Below, piece after piece: positions 1-12,055 of a stretch of 64,000 nucleotides of DNA. Numbering within the stretch: position 1 is the stretch's first letter; each line of letters opens with the position of its first letter. Both the position numbers and the translations under genes were made by a program. The notes beneath the pieces were generated by a model. That model saw nothing but the letters and a program-made list of their open reading frames with translations, had not been told where the DNA came from and did no database searches. This stretch comes from Hemibagrus wyckioides. Lineage: Eukaryota; Chordata; Actinopteri; Siluriformes; Bagridae. The stretch spans positions 27,160,376-27,224,375 of the forward strand of contig NC_080717.1 of assembly GCF_019097595.1 (NCBI RefSeq), given 5' to 3'.

Positions 1-772
1 TAAATATATTATCATTTATTGTTATGCATTTTTTTTTATGTCTTATCAACTTCACTAGAACTTATTAGCGCTTAACAATGCGATTAATAAGCCTGTTTAT
101 TATGGAGCCTGATTTGTGGACGTTCTACAACAGTAAATGTAAATATAAATGGATAAAAATTATAACCAGTTGTTTTAAAATACATAAAAATTATAATCGA
201 TAAATTGCTGTGGTATGTAAGCAAATTGCGTTCGCATTTTTTCAAAATTAACGCAGAATTTCCGGTGACTCGTAGATGGAGCTATCATTTTTCTGCAAAA
301 AAAAAAAAGCCGCTGGAAAATCAAGCACTTTTGGCTGCAAAAGTCGCAAAAAACACAAAAATCCTGCGAAGTCCTGGAGGGACGGTTCACTACATATTAC
401 ATTTTTACAGCAACCAACACTAGCTCTTAGCCTGACCTTCTCCAGCCCATTAGGTCCTATTGATTCCCTTCTACTAAATATCATAAACACAGCTGGACCC
501 TTTGGGATTAGTCAAGTGGTCAGTGGAAAAATCCGAGCAACATCATCTTTATGGATGATACGAATCTGGCGTTGCATGCAGAATAGAGTTCAGAGTGCAT
601 TTTTTTCCTACTCCGTAGGAGAAGAAGAGGAGTATATCTGCCACTGCTACTAAATCCTGGGTTTAGCCAAAAGATTTTTTAAATAATACGCCTCCACAGT
701 TCTGGCTTTGACCCTGGGCAGAGCTTTATCGGCTTCTGACTATAAAAAAAAATTGCGTATCGGGTTTCTTAC
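1..772 (-). other. syt9: Partial intron 5 of syt9
   Basis: Non-coding sequence after the exon 5 donor. The segment at about 215-400 resembles a dispersed fish repeat, with a run of A/T, a TGGCTGCAAAAGT-type core and GTCCTGGAGGGAC. I could not classify it. No further syt9 exon is visible. Confidence 0.55.
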
Positions 773-944
773 CGATCGTAGTCCATCACTGCTATTAACA
801 GACTTATTTGGTCTATGTTCTCAGGAGGGACGTCGAAAACTATGGCTTCGTTGTAGATGGGGTTCAGGGTATTCCTCTTGGTAGACGTTTTCCGCTTTTT
901 CAGTCTCCGTCCGTCGCACATGAGGGAGACTTTTACGTAAGGGT
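773..944 (-). CDS. syt9: syt9 exon 5: middle of C2B with polybasic patch
   Basis: This 172-nt exon has an acceptor TTTCAG at 945-946 and a donor GTAAGAAA at 772. It completes Asp395 and encodes residues 396-451 plus two bases of an Arg codon (CG). The translation includes [36 protein letters not shown] and AVMDYDR. These cover the rest of the first Ca2+ loop (Asp395), the polybasic strand (RRLKKRK) that binds acidic lipids and partner proteins in synaptotagmins, and two third-loop Ca2+ ligands, Asp449 and Asp451. With about 451 residues encoded in the window and a usual length near 490, about 40 residues remain. I see no exon encoding the expected GHNEIIG...HWH ending between 1 and 772, so the final exon or exons lie beyond the window. 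Confidence 0.95.
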
Positions 945-2374
945 CTGAAATGTAGCAGAAATATCAAACTGACTTTTTGAATGATCAATAAGTGTTATGT
1001 AACATTTTATACAGAAACCCTTCACCTTGAAATTAAAACTTTTCTTGTTTTTTGCTAAAAAGTTCTGGAGAACTATGCAAAGTAGCCAACTTGGCAAACA
1101 CATATCTAATTTGTCCAACAAGCCAATTAAGAAATGAGTGCAAAAGTTTGCACACCCTTAGAAGAAAATGAAGGTTAATTCACTTTATAGCAACACGACA
1201 CTAACTGTAGTGTCTTGTTATGTTATGGTAGTTCGATTAGTTTCAAACCTCTCTTTCTGGATTTCATGAATATTATCTAATCAGATTTCTGCCCACTCGC
1301 CATTTTTACAACTGCCTTTGTCCTATGTTGTGTCCTCTGGGCAGCTTTTGGATTCTTCCTGCTGTTCTTTCTTGTACTTTCTTGCAAAGTGTCTTACAGT
1401 GCATCCTTCAGATTAGCTCTGCGCACTGAGACGGTCGAGTCGAAATGCCGTTTCACGCTGTTTTTCTGTACATTCTGTCTGGCTGCTGGATATGTTCACA
1501 TTTCTTTTCAACAGTTTGGAGGAAATAAACCAAAGCCATTTCTAATGTAGTGACACGATGGTGAAGCGGATAGCATTACCACCTCACAGCTCCAGTGTCT
1601 TACTTGTTGTCTACTATTTCTCCTAATTCAAAAGAGGTAACTCTTTTTCCCAGAATGAGAAAAAATGGAAAAAGCTCCTGTTTGGTTGTGTACATTTACA
1701 GCATTGAGTGTCTTTGTCATGTTCCACTCCACAGTGGCAGTTAATGTGAAAGTAGACACTCAAGGATGTTAAGAATTTGTAGTGTTTCAGAAGTATTTCT
1801 GTTTCTCTTTAGCCTACTAGGGGTGATATATTCATAGAAAAGTTCCAGATAAACAAAATGGTTCATTTTTTTCCCACAGAAATTTTGTATCTTCAAAGTA
1901 AATGTTGATATCAAACCAATTTCTGCTCTCTGGGATGCTCCGAGTGCTTGTTCATCTTAAAAGCAGCTAGAATTTGATCTTTAACCAGTAAAATTCTGTG
2001 TAAGGTTCTCCAACAGAGGGAAAAACACACGTCTAAAACACACTGAAAGCCGACAGACTCATTTTAGATCAGACTCACAGCCTGAAAAATCATTCATTTG
2101 TTTAGACTGACTGAAAATGTCCCTTGAGTCGGTTTCCGTTCCACTGGCAGAACGGAACAGCAAGTTTATACAGAAATTAATAATACTATCATGATCTATG
2201 GTGTAGGCGTACATTTGTGTGTTGCCATGTTGATAAAAGTAAAACTAAACCAGTTTTCATTACAAAATAAATCTTGGGTGTCATTGAAAATCACGGGTTT
2301 ATTATAAAGACCATTATGCTAGAGGTTCAGGCTGGATTTTCCTTTATAGATGTTATAATGAAGACTTGGAATAC
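945..2374 (-). other. syt9: Intron 4 of syt9
   Basis: Intron of 1.43 kb bounded by GTATTCC and TTTCAG. About 1690-2115 is an interspersed repeat with further copies near 20480-20725 (inverted) and 55690-55945. The rest shows nothing I can name. Confidence 0.8.
1690..2115 (+). repeat. Interspersed repeat family R2, copy 1
   Basis: Shared words include TTGAGTGTCTTTGTCATG, AAGAATTTGTAGTGTTTCAG and TCAAAGTAAATGTTGATATC, which recur in the same order at 55690-55945. The right part, around GTTCTCCAACAGAGGGAAAA, recurs in reverse complement at 20480-20725. No coding capacity is visible and the class is unknown. Confidence 0.75.
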
Positions 2375-2495
2375 CTGAGGCTCCTGTGATGTCCATGGCT
2401 TTCAGGTTTCTGGCTTTGATGATCGTGATGGTCAGTCGGCCCGCGGTCGGAAGGTAGCAGAGCGAAAACATCAGGTCACCCAAGTCCACGTTATC
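2375..2495 (-). CDS. syt9: syt9 exon 4: first strands of the C2B domain
   Basis: This 121-nt exon encodes residues 355-394 and the first base of Asp395. It reads [16 protein letters not shown], then [19 protein letters not shown], then ITGAS: the opening beta strands and first Ca2+ loop of C2B, nearly invariant in vertebrate SYT9. Asp389 is the first C2B Ca2+ ligand. The acceptor is GTTGCAG at 2496. The donor is GTATTCC at 2374, weaker than the GTAAG donors of exons 1, 2, 3 and 5. The exon end (TCA G) joins AC of exon 5 to restore SDPYVK across the junction, which proves the pairing. A 42-bp minisatellite begins about 100 bp upstream of the acceptor in transcript sense, and this is the exon whose recognition it could influence. 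Confidence 0.96.
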
Positions 2496-2599
2496 CTGCA
2501 ACATCATCACAACACACACACGAAAAAATGAACTACTTATAAATTCTAATTTGAGCAACTTATACAGAACTACAGTATTATGGTATCCATTGTAATGAT

Positions 2600-3235
2600 C
2601 TCCAGAACATTAGTCCATCCACAATCCAATCCCAGTGATTTCCACTACATTATAATCCATCCACAATCCAATGCCAGTGATTTCCACTACATTATAATCC
2701 ATCCACAATCCAATGCCAGTGATTTCCACTACATTATAATCCATCCACAATCCAATCCCAGTGATCTCCACTACATCACAATCTATTCACAATCCAATCC
2801 CAATGATATCCAGTACATTATAATCTATTCACAATCCAATCTCAGTGATCTCCACTACATTATAATCCATCCACAATCCAATCCCAGTGATCTGCACTAC
2901 ATCACAATCTATTCACAATCCAATCCCAATGATCTCCACTACATTATAATCTATTCACAATCCAATCCCAATGATCACCACTACATTACAATCTATTCAC
3001 AATCCAATCCCAATACAATCTCTGCTACATTATAATCCTCCATAATCCAATCTCAATGATCTCTACTTCATTATAATCCATCCACAGTACAACCCCCAGA
3101 AATATCCACATTATAATCTATCCAAAAGCCAATCCATCCAATCTCGACAACGCTATAATCCGTCCATCATCTAAGACAATCCTCCATAATCCAATCGCAA
3201 TGATCTCCACTACATTATAATTCATCATCTTTCAA
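2600..3235 (+). repeat. 42-bp minisatellite in syt9 intron 3
   Basis: About 13-15 tandem copies of a 42-bp unit built on ATCCAATCCCAGTGAT and CTACATTATAATCCATCC. Early copies are nearly identical and later ones more diverged, with point changes and some length drift after about 3000. Because 42 is a multiple of three, one frame stays open for 151 codons with a 14-residue period. That is an artefact of the repeat, not a gene. Confidence 0.95.
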
Positions 3236-4300
3236 ACAACACACTGAGAAACAAATCCCTCTGAGCTCATTATCAGTGCCAGATGATCAACAACCTCCTC
3301 TCACACTTTTGCCTGAAGGTGTGAAATACCCAGTTGAGATCCCAGAAAACACCCAAGTGCTGGAACACCGAGGTGCTGGAGCTACAGATACCCTCAGGCA
3401 TGCACTGGGTTCCTCTGAGGAATCCAGTGGAGTGACTGAGGAACTCTGGACTCAGTGGTGTTACAGTGACCATTTGGGTCAGTTTTGTGGGAAGACTATC
3501 AGAAGCCTTTCCCAAAGCAGGGAATCCTGCACCTTTCCCAGCTCCAGTTTTCCATTTCACATCCACAGGAAGAGCAGGGCTCTCTAATTAATTAGCGCCT
3601 TTCTTAAAATAGCACCATTTTCACAAGAACACCACACCATGGCTTCACAGACACTTAGAAATGATTTGATTAAGGGAAAAAATAAATAAATAATACTCAA
3701 TTATATATGTAGTGAATTCTAAAGTTATGTACTTGCTTGATAAACATTGTATTCATAAACATTGTATTCTTATTTAATATACACTTCCAGGGCATATAGT
3801 GTGTAAAAAATGTACACACTCCTGTTAAATGTTTTTGAGATCAGAAATCAGGTCAGATTTTTTCCCACCTTTAATGAGATATAGAAACCACCACCACAAA
3901 AAAATGCAAAAATATACAAAACTAAAAACTAGCATCTGGTGATGTCTATGGTTTCCAGACTTCAGGAAGTCGTTGATTACAAAAGAAATGCATCCAAGTA
4001 TTAAAAATGACAAATTAATTTATGTTTACAGTTGGATGGGGGTGGGTGGGGTGGTGGGAGGCAAATATATATAAACATAGTACTTTAAAGTGCTGTAATT
4101 TCTACAATTTTCACCCGATTTGGATCTAATTTCAACTCCAAATAACAGACCTGACTGTACATCAGATGCCCTGATTACATATGAAATGTTTCTAATCTCC
4201 TGTGTGACACACTGTTTAAATTTTGATATCAGGGCACTGCTAGCTAGTTCAGTAACACTTCAGATTCAGAGTTTAATATTATTAATCACATATACAACCA

Positions 4301-4546
4301 TAGCTCTCCTGGTGGTCCAGCGGCAGAATCCCCTGTTCTCATTGCCACAGCCCTGGTTTGATTCCCGGGCAGGAAGCTAACCTAGCCACTGAACAGTTAA
4401 CGCTCAGTGCTGACCCCAAGGGAGGACAAAATGGTACGGTTGATTCAGGAATGGCATCTGGTGTAAAACCTGTGCCAAATCAAATATGCGGGCACGAGGA
4501 TCCTCTGTGGCGACCTCGAACAGGGAGCAGCAAAGGAACAACAACA
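4301..4546 (+). mobile_element. tRNA-derived SINE (family A), near full length
   Basis: The head resembles a tRNA gene, with an A-box-like TGGTCCAGCGGCAG and a B-box-like GGTTTGATTCC about 40 nt later, as expected for pol III transcription. The body runs to CTGTGGCGACC...GAGCAGC and ends in an (AAC)n tail. Three more copies lie at 19106, 19487 and 44220. The tail resembles the 3' end of the LINE at 61368. Confidence 0.85.
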
Positions 4547-4554
4547 TAGACAAC

Positions 4555-4710
4555 AATACACAGTATGGCATGTAGTGAATTCAATAAGAATAAAAATATA
4601 CTTAGTATAGAACTACAGTTAAATTATTATACAAATAGAATTTGCAATACAGATGGGAAAGAGAATAAAGTGTGAGGTAAAATATATATGTACATATAAA
4701 CACATTTTGG
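4555..4710 (-). repeat. Probable LINE 3'-end fragment
   Basis: AT-rich sequence with GGCATGTAGTGAA and AATAAGAATAAAAAT words resembling 23030-23225, which I take as the 3' untranslated end of a teleost non-LTR element. Short and diverged; classification uncertain. Confidence 0.4.
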
Positions 4711-5436
4711 TGGTAGATCTGTATGGTTTTATACCAGTTTTTAACATGTGGGTCACAAATTAGGAGAAAGAGGGTCTTTTATTTTAAAATATTCACTTAA
4801 TGGCTCCACTTATATCACTAATTATCTGCTAACTGGAAGAACTGACCTGGGTTTAGCAATGTGTGGCTTATTGTAATCATGGCTGGACTGCTGATTATGC
4901 ATGGAGTGATTTCATGTCAGGAACAAGTGCAAGTATAGAGCCAGACTCCTGGTTGAAAACAGTTTGCATCTTTTTCTCAGCCCAACTCAGCCAATTGGAC
5001 AACCTTACATCCTCTATCCAAACCCATCCACCAACCCAACCATCCCACTGAGTGAGTAGTCATATTATGTTTCTGTGAGTAGTCATATTATGTTTAATCT
5101 AGATACACCTATTGGGTCATAAAACAACAACACAGTTAGCAAAAAAGGTTAAAAAACCCCTGTACTGTTATGAATGAAGTGCAGATATGCTCATGTGTGT
5201 GATTTAAGTGTAATATATGCTGTGCAAATAAACCTGGTCGAGGTAGTGTTTGTTTTGCAGACAAGTCCTGGAAGGTTCTATGTATTGTCCTGGTTGAGAG
5301 TCTGAAGGCCTACAGGAAGAACGTTCTCCTCAAGCTCTCTTAGAAAGCCTTCTGGCTCTTCCTTTTAGTCATGCTGTTATAGCTAGTCTTGCCAGAGTTC
5401 CTGTGCACAAAAGTGTACATGATCACAACCATGCAT

Positions 5437-5459
5437 AATTCTCTCTCTCTCTCTCTCTC
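5437..5459 (+). repeat. (CT)n microsatellite
   Basis: About 11 CT dinucleotides. Confidence 0.95.
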
Positions 5460-5464
5460 CAACT

Positions 5465-5870
5465 ACACATACTACTCCTGAGATACCAGCGATCCTGACC
5501 GCTTCAGTTCTCTGGATCTTCCTGATGCCCTACTTCTGTTTGGAGTCTCATCACTTGGAAGGTCCCACATGTCAGCCTGGAGATACATGGGATTGCTGTA
5601 GATAGTACCACTTTGGAGACCATGGAGGTGCCACAGTTGGTTTTGCTCTTGAGTCTCCGTCATTGCCCGTTTTGATGGCTTTGGCAGAAAGTAATTTATG
5701 TTAACTAACAAAATCATCAATAAGTCTACATATTACTGCATTTGACTATATAGAGTACAGTTATAGAAAATAAATTATTATAATCTGCTGTGGGTAGTTT
5801 CTTCATTATATCATTTCAGGGAGTTTTTCCGCTCTGTTGCCACCGCAACAGAGAGAAGAGTCCATTGTTC
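5465..5870 (+). repeat. Interspersed repeat family R1, copy 1
   Basis: Order of words (GATACCAGCGATCCTGAC, CTGATGCCCTACTTCTG, GGAGTCTCATCACTTGGAA, GAGTCTCC, then TACAGTTATAGAA and CAGGGAGTTTTTCC) matches 12890-13580, where a SINE has split the second copy. No protein frame is recognised. Confidence 0.75.
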
Positions 5871-7630
5871 AGATGCCTGAGGTCCTTCAAGATCTTCCTG
5901 GCCTCGGTCCAGCACCAACTGATGTAGATGCCTTGATCTTGCTCTAGTCTTAGTCTCAAAAAGAAGCTACCATACTCTTTCATGAAAAACTGTTAATTCA
6001 CATGATTTAATGCCATGCTCCTCTTGCTCTGCTCTTCCTTCTGCTGTTTCTTCACCTCAGTTTGCTAAGAACACAAAGTCCTTGTCTATAATACAGTTTG
6101 TACTTGTAAAGCAAGAGAAAAATAATTGCACATTGAAACAAAGACACAAAGAGGTGTCTGCTTTGCATCTAGCATCTTGTTTCAGGCTCTTTAGTCTTGA
6201 CTTCAAGACAGATCTCGGGCTTGACTCAAAATCTAGCAGCAGGGTTATCTTTAGATTGTCCATCTGCATACTTTGGCTGCTTTGGTTCCTATCAACACAT
6301 CAGTGGAATTACAAGACAGGATGGAAGAAATGTAGATATTAAAGCATGCATAAGTCATAAATCAGTGTTCATGTAGCTTAAATGGCTTTCTAATGCACAC
6401 GGCAACCAGCACTTGCCAAGCCCACAGATCCCAGTACTTCCATGGGCTCCTAATTATTCACTGAGATACCTATGTTAATGGAAAGATTAGACCAGATGAT
6501 AATGTTGCTAAAAGCATATTGGAATCCGGACTAGGACTAATACCATAAATCTGATTAGTCTGTACCATCTTAATACAGTCATATATGAAAGCATTTGTCT
6601 TGTTAGCTCTTTAAGTAGATATGGAATACAAATATCAGTTCCAAAGGCCAGCTTCTACTGAGATTCCGGACTCCTGCTTCACACATGCATCTCCTGTGTG
6701 TACCCAGAGAGATCCAAGCATGTATTAAGGTAAATGATCCTCGTTATGGGGGTTCAGGAAGGTTCTGGGAGGTTCAGGGCCCTCAGGTCTTTCTCTCAGC
6801 TGGATATTTTATTTATTATCAGTAGTGAAAGGTCATGGAGGGCTAGCTGCAGAGACAGGCTCATTATCAGGATGAGTCCCCCTGACTGTGCCTGTCAGAC
6901 TGGGGACAACGCTTATTACCACCCAACAGGGGGGAACTGATGCTGCAGCTACACTCAGGTTCAATACATGTACCTTATATTATCGTAAGCAAATAGTAAA
7001 TATAGAATATCGTTATCTGATTTGCAAGAACCCAGTTGTTACATGAGCTGAGAGTTGTACGACTCACAAATTGGTTTCTACCAATTTCCTAACGATTGAC
7101 CGCTGACTCACAAGTCGAACATCGCTGTAGAAAGAACAAACCAAGACACTTCCACAGCTCTGAGTCTCTCAGGTTAGTAGTTAAAATAAAAAAAAACTAC
7201 CCTTAAAAAAATATATTATGTTTGAGTGGGAAAAATGGCATGGAATCTCTGATGAATCAAATGAGTCGATTCAACTAAAAAGACCAAGAATTCACATCAT
7301 TAATACCAACACCAGTTATTAACTACAGTTTTATTTGCATTGTAATTAAAGTCCAGGGGAAGAATGCTTATAAAAAGTACTACCTCTAGTCTGCAGTGTG
7401 TTTTCCATCGTTAGCAAAAGGGCAAGAGGGTTGCTTCGTTTGCTAGTTACAAGTTAAAAATAGAGAACGAAGCATTCATTTTCAGTTCAGCTGCCTGCTC
7501 TATTATGATGACTAATGGATACCCAGGGGAGGATTTAACTTTAGGCCAAACTGTGATTTTTGGCTTTTCTGGAATAAAAAGCTATCGATTTAACATGTCA
7601 AATGGAAATATGTGTTAAACAGCACATATC

Positions 7631-7895
7631 CAGTCCCCTCCGAAAGTATTGGAGCAGCTTTTCATGTGTGTTTCCTTTTGAATGAAGAGATCAAAAGATG
7701 AACACGAGATGACAGATCGGAATTACAGCTTTATTTTCCTGATGTTTACAAGTGGAAATTTCAATCGGTTGTCTCATTTTCATCATTTGATCTCAAAGCC
7801 ATATGTCTTGTATTGTGCTAAAAAAAACAAACAAAACAAACAAACAAAAAAAAAACAACCTGGCGGTACCATTCCAATACTTTTGGAGGGGACTG
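7631..7895 (+). mobile_element. 265-bp MITE with 22-bp terminal inverted repeats
   Basis: The left end CAGTCCCCTCCGAAAGTATTGG is mirrored by CCAATACTTTTGGAGGGGACTG at the right end, with one mismatch visible. TA follows on the right; the left flank reads TC, so one side of the presumed TA duplication has mutated. The interior is non-coding, with an A-rich run near 7820-7855. TIR type and TA target suggest a Tc1/mariner-mobilised MITE (inference). Confidence 0.88.
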
Positions 7896-9169
7896 TACAT
7901 TATCGCTTCTACAGAAACAGTTAATTCACAGTGTCTTGTATAGTGGATGTTTCACATAGCCTAGATATTTATTTAGCATTTATGAAAGGAGTGTCCTGTT
8001 TTAGAGATTTATCATTTGGTAACTTTTCCGAAACTGAACTTTTTCCTCTTATTAACTTAAATGTAACGATAAATATAATAATAATTATTTTGTGCTCTTT
8101 GTTGTCCTGTAAGACAAATAAAATACCTTAGGACATGTTAAAGTAAAATAATCGACTTTAGCATGTTTAATGACGTGCAGCATCACACCACATGGTTGTT
8201 GATGCTTTTTCACGCCCCCAAAGTGTTCACTCTGAAAGCCAAGTGAGGTTTCGCCAGTATTTATCTGTGTTCAAATGTTTCAGCACTCAGACTCTTTGTG
8301 TGAGCTCGGCATTAAGGGCTGGGCCTTGCGAATCCACTGCTTCTCTCAGGCTCGCTAATTCAATCACGCCCTTCCGTCTGTAGACTATAGGATAACAGTC
8401 GCCTCCACTCTCATAAGCACTTAAATCAAGTCAGCGGTGAAATTATGGTCACTTGCACGCCGTCAATGAAATTACAGCAAGGTTGAGCAGAGCTTTAATA
8501 CTGGCTGTGAGAGAGTGCAGGCAGTCAATCTTAGGTGATTATCTGGACTCACATGTCTCACTGGAGCTCCTCTAAGAGCCCTTTAAAGGTGTACGTCATC
8601 CCCAAATACTGACACAGACTGCTTATGATAAGTAGAAATGAATAGAGGTATGTACTGTAAGAGTAATATAAATGTAACCATGCTAACTTTGCCATCACTG
8701 ACTGTTAGCCAACTCTGGACTACACAACAGTGAAAGGGGTGTTGCTCATGAGAGCTAATGAACCTGTGATTATATGATTTATTAAAACAATCCATAGCCT
8801 TTAACAGGCATCTCTTCTATTCCTATGAGTCATAATAGCAACTGACCAATCAATGAGGAAATACTGATTAATTAAATGATTAATTAAAAATAATTTAAAA
8901 TCTTTTTTTTCTGACGCTTTTGTCATTTTTTTTAAATATACATAGTATTGTAGTAATGCACACAAAGCATTGGATTATATTCTAGAAAGAAAAAATGCTT
9001 TTTCATACAAAAACCAGAACTGAACTCCACAAAAAGTTCACTGAATAATAAATGACATTAGCAGAACTTTGTAAATCATTACTATACCCTTGTAAAATGA
9101 TCATATCTTAAGCTCACTGAATTTTATTTGGTTACACAACACAACAAATATTTCACAGTTCATATTCTC

Positions 9170-9747
9170 AAACCATACAAATGCCCGCCCTTTTGTTCAC
9201 CTTAAGAAATTTGCATCAGCATGCAAAGCATTTTCTGCAAACGAACGAACCGAACCAAACCAAGCACCAGTTCAGCTGCGCGTATGTCCGGGAGCCGTTC
9301 AAAACTTGTTTGTGTCAGTGGAAAGCCAAGTGAAGACAGTTGACGTATTTTACGATTATTATCAGTCAGTGAAAGCTGTTTGGGAAAAAAAAGGCCCAAT
9401 ACCAACGATACCAACGTTGCCTTCGGCATGCGTTCAAAAGCTAGGTGATTTTTGGGGTGTTTTTTTGTTGACAGATTGGTGGTGTGGGTTTTATTTTTAG
9501 CCCAAGCTTGGTGGCACGACTTCCTGTGAGGAGCCTTGACATGGAATGCTTGGCTTGGGTCAGTTCTTTGTAAGCAGCATTAGATTTTACATACACTTCG
9601 TATTGGTCATACTGCTAATATTTTTGGGCGGCTGGTATGGATTATCTGCATTTACATTATTTCTGATGGGAAAATTCCTTTCACAAAACAAATTTTCGCC
9701 TTAAGAACTCGCCTGAACCAATTAATTCACATGCCGAGGTTCCACTG
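9170..9747 (+). mobile_element. TA-flanked MITE family M, copy 1
   Basis: Matches the copy at 23230-23788 over most of its length, including AAGCTAGGTGATTTTTGGGG, GGCACGACTTCCTGTGAGGA and ACATGGAATGCTTGGCTTGG. The right end GGTTCCACTG is followed by TG, probably a mutated TA. The left end is eroded. No transposase. Confidence 0.85.
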
Positions 9748-11019
9748 TGTTCTACTAAAATAGTCTTATTACCTTATTAGCTAGTTGATTAGCATTTAGC
9801 TAGTTCTATGGACATCATTGCTAGCTAACATTTCAGCACTTAGAAATAAATCTGATGTATATATATATCCGAGCTATTTAGCATTTTCCAATTTCTCTGT
9901 GGAAAAAAACCCCACAAATTTACCATCAGCAGCTAACATCAGTGTGACCTGAGGCAGGTTTTTTCTTTTCTAAATGTACTGTATGGATCTACTTTTTCAA
10001 ACATCTTAATTTAACAGTTCATACTCGTCTAACTTCAGATTGAGTAAACAATATTGAAATAACAATCAAGTGATAATGTTGTATGGTGTAATAGTGACAC
10101 CAAATTGGGAAAAAAAACAAGCAGGCTAGGCTAAACAAAAAAAAAACAAACAACCAGTGAAAGCGAGGTAAAAACCGGCTCAGAATTGCAGGAGGTAAAG
10201 CAGATAATAGTTGGCAAGACTTCACAAGTTGTTTTCTAGTTCAAAAGTATCTCAGAATGAGGAAGTGATGGGAATCAGGTGAGCTTGTTTACTCTGTAAA
10301 TAGGTTAACGCTTAAGTGATGTGGTGGTGTGGAGTGTGATTGGGCCTGAACACTTCATCTAGTTCTTGCATAAGTATGTGAAGTATTAGCAGTCCTGTAG
10401 AAATGCCATCACATGTCTTAGGGCCAGGGAAATATCCTTATTGCTGAGGTGAACGTTCCTGGGCAGCTCATTCAGCAGCAGTAAATCATCCCGACTGACC
10501 TTTTACTCGTCATTCAATATCTGTCTCTGTGTCTCCGTCGCTCTAGCTGGGAGAAATGGATTGACCTTTACGTACGTTAACTAGCTTGTGTTTTATTTAT
10601 AGGCAGCCCGGGGATTACAGGATGAATTCAGCTTATCAAACGTAATGATTTACATACAGCACAGCACTCGTTTGGATTTTGTGTTTGGGTTTGAAATGAC
10701 GTATAGGATATTATGATTGTTATCTCTTTAATTTAACTCACCATGCTAATTCCAAGTCATGTTCCTAACAAGCCTAACCCTTGTGGTCCACTTCATGAAG
10801 ATTTCGGACCTCGAAGAGAATTTGCCAACCCCGTGAGGACTTTGAGGATTAATAATCTGTTACTCAATACATAACATAACATTCTACATATGCTGTACCT
10901 CCATCACTGAACATTTAAAGGATTTTAAGGAGTTGCTCAGGGTTACTCCCGGGAACTCTAAACGACTGTATACGACTGTAGAAAGCACATGATTTTAATC
11001 ACCCTCTACAGTGTCACCC

Positions 11020-11260
11020 AAATGAGGATGAGGTTTTCTTTTGAGTCTGGTTCCTCAAAAGGTTTATTCCTTATGTTGCCTCTGGGTTTTTTTCCTTGCC
11101 ACAGGCACCTCAGGCTTCTCATAGGGATAAATATAAATATTAATTTGAATATTAGTCTAATATTAAATATGTATATTTTTGTAAAGCTGCTTTGAGACAA
11201 TATCTATTGCAAAAAGTGCTATACTAATAAATAAAATTGAGTTGAGTTGACCCTTTCGTA
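11020..11260 (+). repeat. Repeat R1 3' section, solo copy
   Basis: AATGAGGATGAGGTTTTCTT, then TTTTTCCTTGCCAC, GTAAAGCTGCTTTGAGACAA and a closing AAATAAAATTGAGTTGAG parallel 13375-13580. It resembles a dispersed element very common in catfish and related fish (recall, not searched). Confidence 0.7.
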
Positions 11261-11479
11261 CGGTTCAGGTAAAACTGACCTGGGACATTACTGGGGTTTT
11301 AAAACACAGTCTTTATCTCAATCCCAAAAAATATAGCTAACACTTTAACAATAAAGTCCCCTCAGTCTCATTCGTTGTGTAAACAAAACAAACAAACTAT
11401 AATAAAGGTGACATGGAACAAATGGAATAATATTAAATGTTTATTGTTAGCTAACGTGATGACTGAAAGCAAACCTGAG

Positions 11480-12055
11480 AATGAAAGACTAGGACGTAAA
11501 AAAAGCAGGTAAAGCGAACTAGTGAGTAATGATAATCTAGTGTATAAAAGCTAATCTAGTGAGTAAATGCTAAACTAATGAGTAAATGCTAATCTAGTAA
11601 GTAAATTCTAGTCTAGTGCATAAATACTAATCTAGTGAGTAAATGCTAATCTAATAAATGCTAACCTAGTGAGTAAACGCTAACAGTCAGCACAAACTAG
11701 CAAGCGAAAGATAACCTTGTGAATCAAAGGAAACTAGAAACTGAAAGCTAACCAACAAGTAAAATGCTAATCTAGGCAGTGAAAGCAAGTTGGCAAGAGA
11801 AAGCTAAACTAGTGACTGAAAGTAAACAAGCTTTACAGAGGAAAAGGTAACCAGAGGCAGTAAAAAAAAAAACTAGCAAGCAGACGTTAACCTATTAAGA
11901 AAAAGCAGACATGGTGAGTAAAGCTGAGAGCAAACTAGCCAAGCAAAAACTAACCCAGTGAGTAAAAACATAACCTAGTGAGCGAAATCGAATCTACTAA
12001 GTAAAACGCAATCTAGAAAGCAACAAATAACCGAGTGAGTGAAAGCAATGTGAAG
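11480..12055 (+). repeat. Degenerate minisatellite, about 20-25 bp unit
   Basis: Many imperfect copies of a word like CTAGTGAGTAAATGCTAAT. Copies are close together and best preserved at 11520-11680, then increasingly diverged up to about 12050. No coding potential. Confidence 0.85.

Noticed and set aside
1..772. Final syt9 exon
   Set aside because: Searched for the expected C2B ending (GHNEIIG, HWH) on the minus strand and found nothing; it must lie outside the window.
2580..3035. 151-codon open frame
   Set aside because: It is the 42-bp minisatellite read in phase; the protein is a 14-residue repeat without family resemblance.
2600..3235. CRISPR-like array
   Set aside because: Repeats are contiguous without unique spacers, in a vertebrate intron.
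3276..3587. 103-codon plus-strand frame and overlapping minus frame
   Set aside because: No recognised domain, no splice context, sits in intron 3 after the minisatellite; chance remains the better explanation.
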